From Georgenia_B sunbinii (GTDB lineage: Bacteria > Actinomycetota > Actinomycetes > Actinomycetales > Actinomycetaceae), in assembly GCF_036421855.1 (NCBI RefSeq), contig NZ_JAZGOK010000008.1: 64,000 nucleotides of DNA; one strand, given 5' to 3'. The notes under the pieces are model-generated. The model did no database searches, was not told the origin of the DNA, and worked only from the letters and a program-made list of their open reading frames with translations. The translations under genes and the position numbers were made by a program. Below, one piece after another: positions 42,705 through 51,059 of this stretch. Position 1 is the first letter of the stretch, and each line of letters starts with the position of its first letter.

Positions 42705-43567
42705 CGGAGCACCCGTGTCTCTTCCGGCAACCGACCGAGGCGCACCATCAACCCGTACGCGACACCCGAGACGACGGCGCCCGTGGCGAGCACCAGGACG
42801 CCGAGCGCGGAGTTGAACGCGGCCGCCGTCTCCGCCCGCCCGCTGAGGAGGATGAGCACCACCCAGGGGGCCGCCGTCGCGAGGCGCGCCCCGTTGACCG
42901 TCCAGCTCTGCCGAGCCTCGAGCTCGCCGCGGGTGCGGAGGTCCTCGCGCAGCAGCTGGGCGAGGGTCCGCAGCAGCCGGACGAGGTCGGAGCCACCGAC
43001 CTCACGGGTGATCCGCAGCGCCTCGATGATCCGGTCGGCCACCGGGTCCGCCAACCGTGCCTTGAGCCGGTCGAGCGCCTCCGCGAACCGGCCGGTGACC
43101 CGGTAGTCGTCGGCGAAGCGCTGGAAGTCGGCCCGAACCTCGGCCGGCCCGCGCTCGCTGAGGCTGATGACTGCCTCGGGCAGTGACATCCCGGCGCGGA
43201 TCGCGGAGACCAGGTCGTCGACGACCTCCGGCCACACCGCCCGCAGCTCGCCCTGCCGCCGGAGCGCCCGTGCCCGCGCGAGCGTCGTCGGCACGATGCC
43301 GCCCATGATCGCGAAGCACACCGCGATCGGCGGGGAGCCGGAGCTTCCCAGCGTCGCGAGGAACACCAGCAGTGCGAGCACACTGGAGGTGAAGGCGAGC
43401 GCCGCGGGAGTCACCGAGGGGGCCCCGGCCCGGATCAGCAGGTCCTGGGTCCGCTCACGCCACCCGGGTGACGTACGGGCCGGTCGGGGCGGGGCAGGCC
43501 ACATCGAGAACCAGACGAGGAGCAGCCCGACGCCGAGGACGAGTCCGGCCACCGCTCCCACGGTCAC
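42701..43567 (-). CDS. tadB: Type II secretion F-domain protein, TadB-like
   Basis: 288 residues, partner of TadC. T2SSF domain with WPEVVDDLVSAIRAGMSLPE and later ITREVGGSDLVRLLRTLAQ, flanked by hydrophobic segments at both ends. GTG start overlaps the tadA stop (GTGA). Confidence 0.88.
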   Translation of the reverse strand: MTVGAVAGLVLGVGLLLVWFSMWPAPPRPARTSPGWRERTQDLLIRAGAPSVTPAALAFTSSVLALLVFLATLGSSGSPPIAVCFAIMGGIVPTTLARARALRRQGELRAVWPEVVDDLVSAIRAGMSLPEAVISLSERGPAEVRADFQRFADDYRVTGRFAEALDRLKARLADPVADRIIEALRITREVGGSDLVRLLRTLAQLLREDLRTRGELEARQSWTVNGARLATAAPWVVLILLSGRAETAAAFNSALGVLVLATGAVVSGVAYGLMVRLGRLPEETRVLR

Positions 43568-44811
43568 TCACCCGGCTCGCCGGCGAGCAGCCGCGCGAGG
43601 TCGACCCCCGCCTGGTCGAACCGTTCCGCGGAGCCCGGGAAGCCGGCACCTCGCACCAGCCGGCCCTCACGGCGCAGGAAGAGCTCCGCGGTCTCGACCA
43701 CGCCCTCCTCCGCCCGCCCGGTGACCGCGACGATCTCGCGGACGAACCGCCGACCGCCGCGATCGAGCTCGACGTGGACGACGAGGTCGATCGCTGCGGC
43801 GACCGTCGGCACCACGAACGAGCTGGACACGTTCTCGCCCGCGAGCAGCGGCAGGGTGCAGATCTTGGTGACCGCCTCACGGGCGGAGTTCGCGTGGATG
43901 GTGCACATCCCGGGGATGCCGGAGTTGAGCGCGATGAGCATGTCGAAGCTCTCGGCCTCACGGACCTCGCCGATGATGATCCGGTCCGGCCGCATCCGCA
44001 GCGCCTCCTTCACCAGGCGCCGGAGCTGGACCTCACCGTGGCCCTCGAGGTTCGGTTGGCGGCACTGCATGGCGACGATGTCTCGGTTCGCCGGCCGTAG
44101 CTCGAAGACCTCCTCGCAGGTGATCACCCGCTCACCCGACGGAATCGCACCGGCAAGGGCGTTGACCATCGTGGTCTTGCCCGCCTGGGTGGCTCCCGAG
44201 ACCAGCACGTTCAGCCCGACCAGCACCGCGGCGTCGAGGAACGCGGCCGCCTGCGGGGTCATCGAGCCGAGGGCGACAAGGTCGCTCAGCCTGGTGGCCC
44301 TCGCGATGTACTTACGGATGTTCACCGCCCACGCCGACCGGGTGATGTCCGGGATGACGACGTGCACCCGCTCCCCCGTAGCGAGCGAGGCGTCGACGAA
44401 CGGGGACGACAGGTCCAGCCGCCGCCCGGAGATCCGCAGCATCCGCTCGACGAGGTCGTGCACCTGGGTCTCGGTGAGGATCGTCGTCGTCAGCTCCGAC
44501 CGGCCGGCGCGGGCGATGAACACCTTGCCCGGCTCGTTGATCCAGATCTCCTCGATCGTCGGGTCATCGAGATACCGCTGCAACGGGCCTAGACCGGCGA
44601 CGGCGTCGACGATGTCCTTGGTCGTCTGCGCGGCATCCGCCACCGGCGGCACCAGCCCGGCGACCGAGCGACCGTCGTAGTCCGCGATCGCGTCGGCGAC
44701 CAGCGCGCGGATGCCGTCGACATCGCGGGCAGGATCGAGCCCGCGACGTCGGATGAGCTCGCGCACCTCGTCCTCGAGAAGCGCCGTTGCCTGGTTCACG
44801 CCGGTGGTCAC
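43564..44811 (-). CDS. tadA: Tad pilus assembly ATPase, CpaF/TadA family
   Basis: Hexameric secretion ATPase that powers pilus assembly. The 415-residue protein has an N-terminal domain (about 1-90), Walker A SGATQAGKTTMVNAL, the Asp-box ITCEEVFELRP and Walker B RPDRIIIGEVREAESFDML. GTG start with CGGAG 7 nt upstream. First gene of the Tad operon; a tadZ/cpaE gene and prepilin peptidase are not adjacent. Confidence 0.94.
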   Translation of the reverse strand: MTTGVNQATALLEDEVRELIRRRGLDPARDVDGIRALVADAIADYDGRSVAGLVPPVADAAQTTKDIVDAVAGLGPLQRYLDDPTIEEIWINEPGKVFIARAGRSELTTTILTETQVHDLVERMLRISGRRLDLSSPFVDASLATGERVHVVIPDITRSAWAVNIRKYIARATRLSDLVALGSMTPQAAAFLDAAVLVGLNVLVSGATQAGKTTMVNALAGAIPSGERVITCEEVFELRPANRDIVAMQCRQPNLEGHGEVQLRRLVKEALRMRPDRIIIGEVREAESFDMLIALNSGIPGMCTIHANSAREAVTKICTLPLLAGENVSSSFVVPTVAAAIDLVVHVELDRGGRRFVREIVAVTGRAEEGVVETAELFLRREGRLVRGAGFPGSAERFDQAGVDLARLLAGEPGE

Positions 44812-44857
44812 CCCCGTGCTCCGTGACTGGTCAAACTAGCGGGAATCCGGGGCCGTG

Positions 44858-44886
44858 TCAGTAGTGCAGGAGAGATCTGTGGACAA
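44858..44886 (-). promoter_or_regulatory. Predicted promoter of the Tad operon
   Basis: Minus strand TTGTCC (44881-44886), 17-nt spacer, TACTGA (44858-44863), about 45 nt before the tadA start. Upstream, an 8-bp inverted repeat TTTGAGCC/GGCTCAAA (44962-44986) could be a regulator site. Confidence 0.4.
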
Positions 44887-45003
44887 CCGACAAGGCGCTG
44901 CGGGTCGTCGTCGCCGCCCTCTCCCGAAGCTCCGTCGACCATCTGGGCCATGAGTCGATCATTTGAGCCCGGTGTTTCGGCTCAAAGGAGCGACCAAAGC
45001 TGG

Positions 45004-45052
45004 CGGGGGCGGGGGCGGGGGCGGGGGGAGCGGGGCGGGGGCGGAGGGCGAG
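45004..45052 (+). other. G-rich tract able to form a G-quadruplex
   Basis: Repeated GGGGGC blocks: at least six G-runs of four or more with single-base C or short spacers. It lies just after the TetR gene stop and upstream of the Tad operon. Confidence 0.6.
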
Positions 45053-45063
45053 AGGCGGGCGGG

Positions 45064-45771
45064 CTACGCCTCGCGCCCCTCACCCAGCGCGGCAGCGATC
45101 CGTCGCCGCACCACCTCGTCGTGCAGCGCCGGCGGGCCGGCGCCGGTGTCGTCCCCTTCGGCTCCAGCCGGGCCTCGGGTCGCCGCCGGGTCCAGCAGGC
45201 GTTGCATGCCGGCGCGCAGCACCCGCTGATCGATCGCGACGCTGCCGGCGAGCATGAGCAGCGCCGAGCCCTGGTCCAGCGCAGTCAGCAGCGCGCCCAG
45301 ATCGGCGTCGGACAGCGGGTCACCCTCCACCCGTGACTCCGCGGCGATGCTCGTGTAGACGTCGGTCAGCTTCTCCATCCGCTTGGCGAGCTCGCCGGCG
45401 AGCTGCTCGTCACGGGCGGCGGTGGCGACAAACTCCAGGGTGGCCAGCGCGACGCCCGTCATCGCCGCCGCCAGCGCCGGGTCCTGCCCCTCCGGCGGCG
45501 CGTCCTGCGCGGTCCGCTCGAAAACGTCCCAGCCACCCTCGGCGAGCGCGGTCTCGATGTTGAGATCCATCACGGCGAGGAACAACCCGGCCTTGCCGTC
45601 GAAGTTCGAGTAGACGGCCCCCTTGGAGAAGCCGGCCTCGCGCGCGATGAGCTCGAGGTTCGCGCCGCTGTAGCCGTCCCGGGCGAACACCGCCCGCGCC
45701 GCGAACACCAGCGCCTCACGGGTCTGCCGCTGCCGGTCCCGGCGCGAGATGGGGTCGGGGAGCCGGGTCAT
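45064..45771 (-). CDS. TetR-family transcriptional regulator
   Basis: 235 residues with an N-terminal TetR helix-turn-helix (FARDGYSGANLELIAREAGF, SKGAVYSNFDGKAGLF) and a helical ligand domain. Divergent from an ABC exporter operon; the shared spacer contains several inverted GGTA/TACC-type repeats, so it very likely represses those genes and itself. The ligand is probably an exported drug or lipid. Confidence 0.92.
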   Translation of the reverse strand: MTRLPDPISRRDRQRQTREALVFAARAVFARDGYSGANLELIAREAGFSKGAVYSNFDGKAGLFLAVMDLNIETALAEGGWDVFERTAQDAPPEGQDPALAAAMTGVALATLEFVATAARDEQLAGELAKRMEKLTDVYTSIAAESRVEGDPLSDADLGALLTALDQGSALLMLAGSVAIDQRVLRAGMQRLLDPAATRGPAGAEGDDTGAGPPALHDEVVRRRIAAALGEGREA

Positions 45772-45794
45772 CGCCCCATCCTAGGACTCCAAAA

Positions 45795-45828
45795 CGGTAT
45801 TGACGTACCGAAGGTATCCAAATACTCT
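45795..45828 (+). promoter_or_regulatory. Promoter and TetR operator before the ABC genes
   Basis: TTGACG (45800-45805), 17-nt spacer and TACTCT (45823-45828) form a good promoter. The palindrome CGGTA-TTGACG-TACCG (45795-45810) covers the -35, and further ATACC/GGTAT-like repeats run on to 45853. Binding there would block both divergent genes. Confidence 0.6.
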
Positions 45829-45864
45829 CAGTATCTACATACCGCGAGTATCTGAGGAGTCGCC

Positions 45865-46851
45865 ATGACCGATGACGTTCTGCACGTCGCGGGCCTCACC
45901 CGCCGCTTCGGCACCACCGTCGCCAACGACGGCATCTCGCTGCGTGTACGGCCTGGCGAAGTGGTCGGGCTGCTCGGCCACAACGGTGCCGGCAAGACCA
46001 CGCTGGTCTCCCAGGTCGTCGGCCTGCTGCGGCCCGACGCCGGCAGCATCCGCGTCGGTGAGGTCGATGCCGTCGCCGACCCCGCCGCCGCCCGCCGCCA
46101 CGTCTCGCTGCAGGCCCAGGCGCAGGCACCGATCGACGGGCTCACCCCACGCATCGCGATCGAGATCGCCGGCCGGATCCGCGGACTCTCGACGCGACGC
46201 TCCCGCGCCGTCGCCCAAGAGCTCGCCGAGGAGCTGGACATCACCGCCTGGCTCGATCAGCGCGCACTGCCCGAGGGCCGCGGCCTGTCCGGCGGCATCC
46301 GGCGCCTCGTCGCGTTCGCGATGACCGTCGCCGCCCCCACCCCGCTGCTCGTCCTCGACGAGCCGACCAACGACATCGACGCCTCCCGCCGCCGGCTGCT
46401 CTGGACCGCGGTACGCCGCCGCGGCGACGACGGCGCCGGCGTCCTGCTCGTCACCCACAACGTCACCGAGGCCGAGCGGATCGTCGACGAGCTCGTCGTC
46501 CTCGACCACGGCAAGGTGGTCGCCAGCGGCTCCCCCGCCCGGCTGCGCGGCACCCAGGACAGCGACCTGCGGCTCGAGCTGCAGCTGCCACCCGACGGCG
46601 CCGACCCCACCGACCAGCCGCACCAGCTGCCGGTCACCGCGCTGCGCCACGTCCGCGCCGGCCGGCGGGTGCTGCTCACCGTCCCCGCCGACGAGGCCGC
46701 CGCTGCCGTCACCTGGGCCACCGCGCTGCGCGGCAAGGACCTCATCGACGGCTACGTCCTCGCCCCCGCCACCCTCGAGGACGCCTACCTCGGCCTCACC
46801 TCCGCCGCCCCCGACGCCGCACTCGCCACCACGGAGCCCAGCCATGCCTGA
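45865..46851 (+). CDS. ABC transporter ATP-binding protein
   Basis: 328 residues of the DrrA/daunorubicin-resistance-like type: Walker A GHNGAGKTTL, signature GLSGGIRR (a variant of LSGGQ), Walker B LLVLDEPTNDID and the H-loop VTHNV, followed by an accessory C-terminal domain (about 225-328). It overlaps the permease gene by 8 nt. Probably an exporter controlled by the divergent TetR. Confidence 0.93.
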   Translation: MTDDVLHVAGLTRRFGTTVANDGISLRVRPGEVVGLLGHNGAGKTTLVSQVVGLLRPDAGSIRVGEVDAVADPAAARRHVSLQAQAQAPIDGLTPRIAIEIAGRIRGLSTRRSRAVAQELAEELDITAWLDQRALPEGRGLSGGIRRLVAFAMTVAAPTPLLVLDEPTNDIDASRRRLLWTAVRRRGDDGAGVLLVTHNVTEAERIVDELVVLDHGKVVASGSPARLRGTQDSDLRLELQLPPDGADPTDQPHQLPVTALRHVRAGRRVLLTVPADEAAAAVTWATALRGKDLIDGYVLAPATLEDAYLGLTSAAPDAALATTEPSHA

Positions 46852-47626
46852 AACACTCACCGCACCCGCGCTCCCCCGCCCGGTCGACGCCGGCCTGTGG
46901 ACCGGCTACCGCACCCTGCTGCGCTGGCAGGTCGCCCAGATCGGCCCGCTGCTGCCGCTCGTCGTCGTCATCCAGGCGCTGCTGGCCGCCGGCATCATCA
47001 TTGGCTTCGGCTTCCTCATCCCCGACATCGACCACGCCACCGCGCTGTTCCTGTCCACCGGCGCGCCGACCGTGCTGCTGCTGACCATCGGGCTGGTGAT
47101 CGTGCCGCAGGGCGTGGCCCGGGCCCGCACCGACGGCACCTTCAACTACATGCGCTCGCTGCCGCTGGCCCGGCCGCTGCTGCTGGCGGCCGACATGACC
47201 GTGTGGCTGTTCATCGCGCTGCCGAGCGTCGCCGTTGGCGTGCTGGTCGCCTGGCTGCGCTACGACCTCACCTTCAGCTTCGACTGGCCGGTGCTCATCG
47301 CCGCCGCGCTGCTCGTCACGGTGATGGCCACCGCCGTCGGCTACGCGATCGCGGTCACCCTGCAGCCGATGCTCGCCCAGCTCGTCAGCCAGGTGCTGGT
47401 GTTCTTCGTGCTGCTGTTCTCGCCGATCACCTTCCCGGCGACCCAGCTGCCGCAGTGGTTCCAGACCGTCCACGACGTGCTGCCGGTCCGCCCCGGCGCC
47501 GACCTGCTGCGCGCCGGCCTCGCCTCGGACACCTTCACCGCCGACGGCCGCGACCTCGCCGTGCTGGTCGCCTGGACGGTCGTCGGGATCGCGGTGACGC
47601 TCCGGGCGCTGGTGCGGCGGCAGTGA
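46844..47626 (+). CDS. ABC transporter permease (ABC-2 type)
   Basis: 260 residues with six predicted membrane helices; ABC-2 export permease layout (LLPLVVVIQALLAAGIIIGF, VLVFFVLLFSPITFPATQLP). Forms the membrane half of the exporter with the ATPase encoded just upstream. Confidence 0.9.
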   Translation: MPETLTAPALPRPVDAGLWTGYRTLLRWQVAQIGPLLPLVVVIQALLAAGIIIGFGFLIPDIDHATALFLSTGAPTVLLLTIGLVIVPQGVARARTDGTFNYMRSLPLARPLLLAADMTVWLFIALPSVAVGVLVAWLRYDLTFSFDWPVLIAAALLVTVMATAVGYAIAVTLQPMLAQLVSQVLVFFVLLFSPITFPATQLPQWFQTVHDVLPVRPGADLLRAGLASDTFTADGRDLAVLVAWTVVGIAVTLRALVRRQ

Positions 47627-47841
47627 CGGCCGACCGGAATACGCCGCCACCACCCTCAGTTGCACCGTCGCAGAGGACGAGGGACGCGTCATAGCGGCGT
47701 TCGTCACCCGACGCTAATTCAGGTGCACGACCCCCGTACCGGCCGCATACACTCCGATGCGGTGTGCGAGGTCGCCCGTCACGGGTACGACCAGTAGCCG
47801 CGGCACGACCCGGCACTCGATACCACCACCCGAGGAGCCCC

Positions 47842-49329
47842 ATGAGCGTCGACCAGCGCACTGATCCCGTCATGCCGAGCCCGGCGACACCCACCACCGA
47901 CGCCGCCGACGCCTCGCTCTCACCGCAGGTGAAGCTGGTCATCGGCGTGCTCCTCGTCGCCTCGTTCGTGATGATCCTCAACGAGACCGTCATGAGCGTG
48001 GCGATCCCGCGGCTGATGACGGAGTTCTCGGTGACCGCCGCGACCGCCCAGTGGCTGACGACCGCGTTCATGCTCACGATGGCCGTGGTCATCCCGACCA
48101 CCGGGCTGATCCTCACCCGGTACTCGACCCGCTCGGTGTTCATCGGCGCGATGTCGCTGTTCAGCGCCGGCACCCTGCTGGCGGCGGTGGCGCCGGTCTT
48201 CCCGGTGCTCGTCGCGGCCCGGGTGATCCAGGCGAGCGGCACCGCGATCATGCTGCCGCTGCTCATCACCACGGTGCTGACCTTCGTGCCGGTGTCCCGC
48301 CGCGGCCGCACCATGGGGCTGATCTCGATCGTCATCGCCGTTGCCCCGGCGGTGGGCCCGACCTTCTCCGGGTTCATCCTCGCCAACCTCAGCTGGCGCT
48401 GGATGTTCCTCGCCGTGCTGCCGATCGCGCTGGTGGCGCTGGCCGTCGGTGCCGCACTCGTCAAGAACATCACCACCCCGCGGGCGGTGCCGGTCGACGT
48501 CGTCTCCATCGTGCTGTCCGCGGTGACCTTCGGCGGCCTCATCTACGGGCTCAGCAGCATCGGCGAGGCGACCCAGGGCAACGCGCTCGTCTCGCCGGCC
48601 ATCCCGCTCGGGATCGGCACCGTGACGCTCGTGCTCTTCGTGTGGCGCCAGCTGCGGCTGCAGCGTGACGACGCCGCGCTGCTCGACCTGCGCCCGTTCC
48701 GGTCACGGACCTTCACGGTCGGCATCACGATGATGCTCATCTCGATGGGCGCGATGTTCGGCACCCTCATCCTGCTGCCGATGTACCTGCAGAACATCAT
48801 GGGCCTCACCACGCTGGAGACCGGCCTCGTGCTCTTCCCCGGCGGCCTGACCATGGGGCTCATCGCCCCGTTCGTCGGCCGGCTGTTCGACAAGGTCGGG
48901 CCGCGGCCGCTGGTCATCCCCGGCTCCATCGTGCTCGCCACCGCCCTCGGCCTGATGACCCTGCTGACCGCCGACAGCCCGACGTGGCACGCGGTGGCCA
49001 TCCACGTCACGCTGAGCATCGGGCTCGGCTTCCTCATGACGCCGCTGATGACGTCGGCGCTCGGCTCGGTCGAGCCGGCGCTCTACTCCCACGGCAGCGC
49101 CATCATGAACACCCTGCAGCAGCTCGCCGGCGCCGCCGGCACCGCGCTGTTCATCACCATCATGAGCACGCGCACCGCCGCGGGCCTGGACGACGGCCTC
49201 GACCCCGTCGCGGCGCAGGCGGCCGGGATCCACGACGCGTTCCTCTGGGGTGCCGGGGTCGCGCTGGCGGCCGTGGCGATCTCGTTCCTCGTCCGGCGTC
49301 CGGCGGCGCCGGCTACCGAGGAGCGCTGA
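47842..49329 (+). CDS. MFS drug exporter, DHA2 (14-helix) family
   Basis: 495 residues, about 14 transmembrane helices. LNETVMSVAIPRLMTEF, TAFMLTMAVVIPTTGLI and the motif C-like AVAPAVGPTFSGFI place it with EmrB/QacA drug:proton antiporters. ATG has GAGGAG 4 nt upstream. It overlaps the next gene tail to tail by 17 bp. Confidence 0.93.
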   Translation: MSVDQRTDPVMPSPATPTTDAADASLSPQVKLVIGVLLVASFVMILNETVMSVAIPRLMTEFSVTAATAQWLTTAFMLTMAVVIPTTGLILTRYSTRSVFIGAMSLFSAGTLLAAVAPVFPVLVAARVIQASGTAIMLPLLITTVLTFVPVSRRGRTMGLISIVIAVAPAVGPTFSGFILANLSWRWMFLAVLPIALVALAVGAALVKNITTPRAVPVDVVSIVLSAVTFGGLIYGLSSIGEATQGNALVSPAIPLGIGTVTLVLFVWRQLRLQRDDAALLDLRPFRSRTFTVGITMMLISMGAMFGTLILLPMYLQNIMGLTTLETGLVLFPGGLTMGLIAPFVGRLFDKVGPRPLVIPGSIVLATALGLMTLLTADSPTWHAVAIHVTLSIGLGFLMTPLMTSALGSVEPALYSHGSAIMNTLQQLAGAAGTALFITIMSTRTAAGLDDGLDPVAAQAAGIHDAFLWGAGVALAAVAISFLVRRPAAPATEER

Positions 49330-50548
49330 CCCGCTCGGTCGCGATCCGGAAGCCGGCGGCGACCAGCCGGTCCGCCAGCACCGCGCCGAGCGCGGTCGCC
49401 GGTGTGAGGACGCCGCCCCCGCCGGGCAGCCCGGTGCCGGCGGCGAGGGCCACCGCGGTCTGCCCGAGCATGACGGCGGTAGCCGCGTAGCCCGGGTCGC
49501 CGTCGGCCTCGACGGTGGTGCCGTACTGCTGCCCGCTGGCGGTACGGGCGAGCACCTCCATCCGGAAGTGCCCGGTGCGGCGGGTCTCCTCGTCCGGCCC
49601 CTCGCCCGGGGACGGCAGCAGCCGGTCGGCGAGCTGCCGTGCGCCGGGCAGCGCGAGCGCCACGACGGCGGCGTCCAGGCCCAGCGCCAGGGCTTGTGCC
49701 CGACGACGGGCCCGGCTCCCCCGCCCGAGCGCGACGACCTCGCGGTAGCGGAAGGACCGGCCGTAGCGCCAGCCGAGCAGCGCGTTGCTGCGGTGCACGA
49801 CCCGCGTGTTGATGCCGGCCATCGGGAACGGCGCCACCCAGGTGCCGGTCGCGGCGTCCTGGAACGCTCGGGAGGGAGCCTGCTGGTCGAGGTCCGGCTC
49901 GGCATCACGGTCGGGGCTGAGGGCGTACGGGTCGGCGAGGACGCGACGGGCGCCCGGGTCGCGTGCCGCCATCAGCTGCAGCCGCATCGAGTCCACCGTC
50001 CCGCCGCTCAGCCCACCGGCGAGGTCCCGCACGGTCAGCGTCGTCTCCCGCAGCTGCCCCGCGCCGTCGGCGCGGGCACGCTCCGCGGTGAGCAGCACGC
50101 CGAGGTCCGACGGGACGGAGTCGAAGCCGGCGGCGTGGACAATCCGCGCCCCGGTCCGGCGGGCGACCTCGTGGTACCGCAGGCTGCTCTCCCGGATGAA
50201 CAGCACCTCACCGGAGAGATCGGCATAGTGCGTGCCGTGCTCCGCGCAGGCGCGGACGAGGGGCAGCCCGTGCCGTGCGTACGGGCCGACGGTGCTCACC
50301 ACCACCCGGGCGCGGTCCGCGAGCGCTGCCAGCCCGACGTCGTCGGCAGCGTCGACCACGTGCAGCTCCCATCCGGCGGCCGCCGGGCCCAGCCCGTCCC
50401 GCACCGCCTCGAGGCGCTGCAGCGACCGGCCGGACAGCCCGATCCGCAGCTGCGAGGCGTGGTGGGCGAGGTGCTCGGCCACCAGCCGGCCGACGAAGCC
50501 GGTGGCGCCGTGCACGACGACGTCGAGCGGGCGGTCCGGTTGCTCCAT
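49313..50548 (-). CDS. Saccharopine dehydrogenase-like NAD(P)-binding protein
   Basis: 411 residues with VVVHGATGFVGRLVAEHLA, a Rossmann loop, and VVSTVGPYARHGLPLV followed by YADLSGE, typical of the trans-acting enoyl reductase / saccharopine dehydrogenase-like group. In mycobacteria relatives act in lipid synthesis, but the substrate here is not known. ATG start. Confidence 0.87.
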   Translation of the reverse strand: MEQPDRPLDVVVHGATGFVGRLVAEHLAHHASQLRIGLSGRSLQRLEAVRDGLGPAAAGWELHVVDAADDVGLAALADRARVVVSTVGPYARHGLPLVRACAEHGTHYADLSGEVLFIRESSLRYHEVARRTGARIVHAAGFDSVPSDLGVLLTAERARADGAGQLRETTLTVRDLAGGLSGGTVDSMRLQLMAARDPGARRVLADPYALSPDRDAEPDLDQQAPSRAFQDAATGTWVAPFPMAGINTRVVHRSNALLGWRYGRSFRYREVVALGRGSRARRRAQALALGLDAAVVALALPGARQLADRLLPSPGEGPDEETRRTGHFRMEVLARTASGQQYGTTVEADGDPGYAATAVMLGQTAVALAAGTGLPGGGGVLTPATALGAVLADRLVAAGFRIATERVSAPR

Positions 50549-50623
50549 CTACCGAGCGTAGGTCGGTCCGGCCGGTCGCGCCCGGTGCGGCGGTCGATGG
50601 GTGAGGCGGGCGCGGCGCCGAGG

Positions 50624-51025
50624 TCACCGTGGCGGCTTGCCGGCCCGGATGAGCGCGACCAACCCGATCCCGCCGAAGACCACGGCGCCGAGCACGCCGA
50701 GAACGACCTTAACCGCCGGTGTCACACGAGGGACCGCCGACTCCGGCAGCGCCGTCGGGTCCAGCACCGTCACGACCGCCGCCGCCGCGAAGCCGCCCCC
50801 CAGCAGGAGCAGGACCCCACCGGAGAGGCGGACCTTGGTCTGCGTGCGCAGCCGGATGCCGAGGAGCTCGACCAGTCCCCACACCACGCTTGCCAAGAGG
50901 ACCAGCAGCACGACCGTCGCGGCCAGCCATGCCTCCGGCTCGATCACGACGAGGGCGATGGTCGCCACCATGAGGGGCACCCCCACGACGACTCGTGCCA
51001 GCCCCGGTCGCTTCGTTCTGCTCAC
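50624..51025 (-). CDS. Small membrane protein of unknown function
   Basis: 133 residues with four predicted transmembrane helices (VVVGVPLMVATIALVVI, LAATVVLLVLLASVVWG, GGVLLLLGGGFAAAAVVTVL, VVLGVLGAVVFGGIGLVAL). GTG 51025 has GAGGG 8 nt upstream; another GTG nine bases earlier is too close. It follows the GH43 gene by 34 bp and may be the last gene of that operon. No family recognised. Confidence 0.7.
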   Translation of the reverse strand: MSRTKRPGLARVVVGVPLMVATIALVVIEPEAWLAATVVLLVLLASVVWGLVELLGIRLRTQTKVRLSGGVLLLLGGGFAAAAVVTVLDPTALPESAVPRVTPAVKVVLGVLGAVVFGGIGLVALIRAGKPPR

Positions 51026-51059
51026 GCCGCCCACCCTCGCACGTCCTGGAGATCACGCG

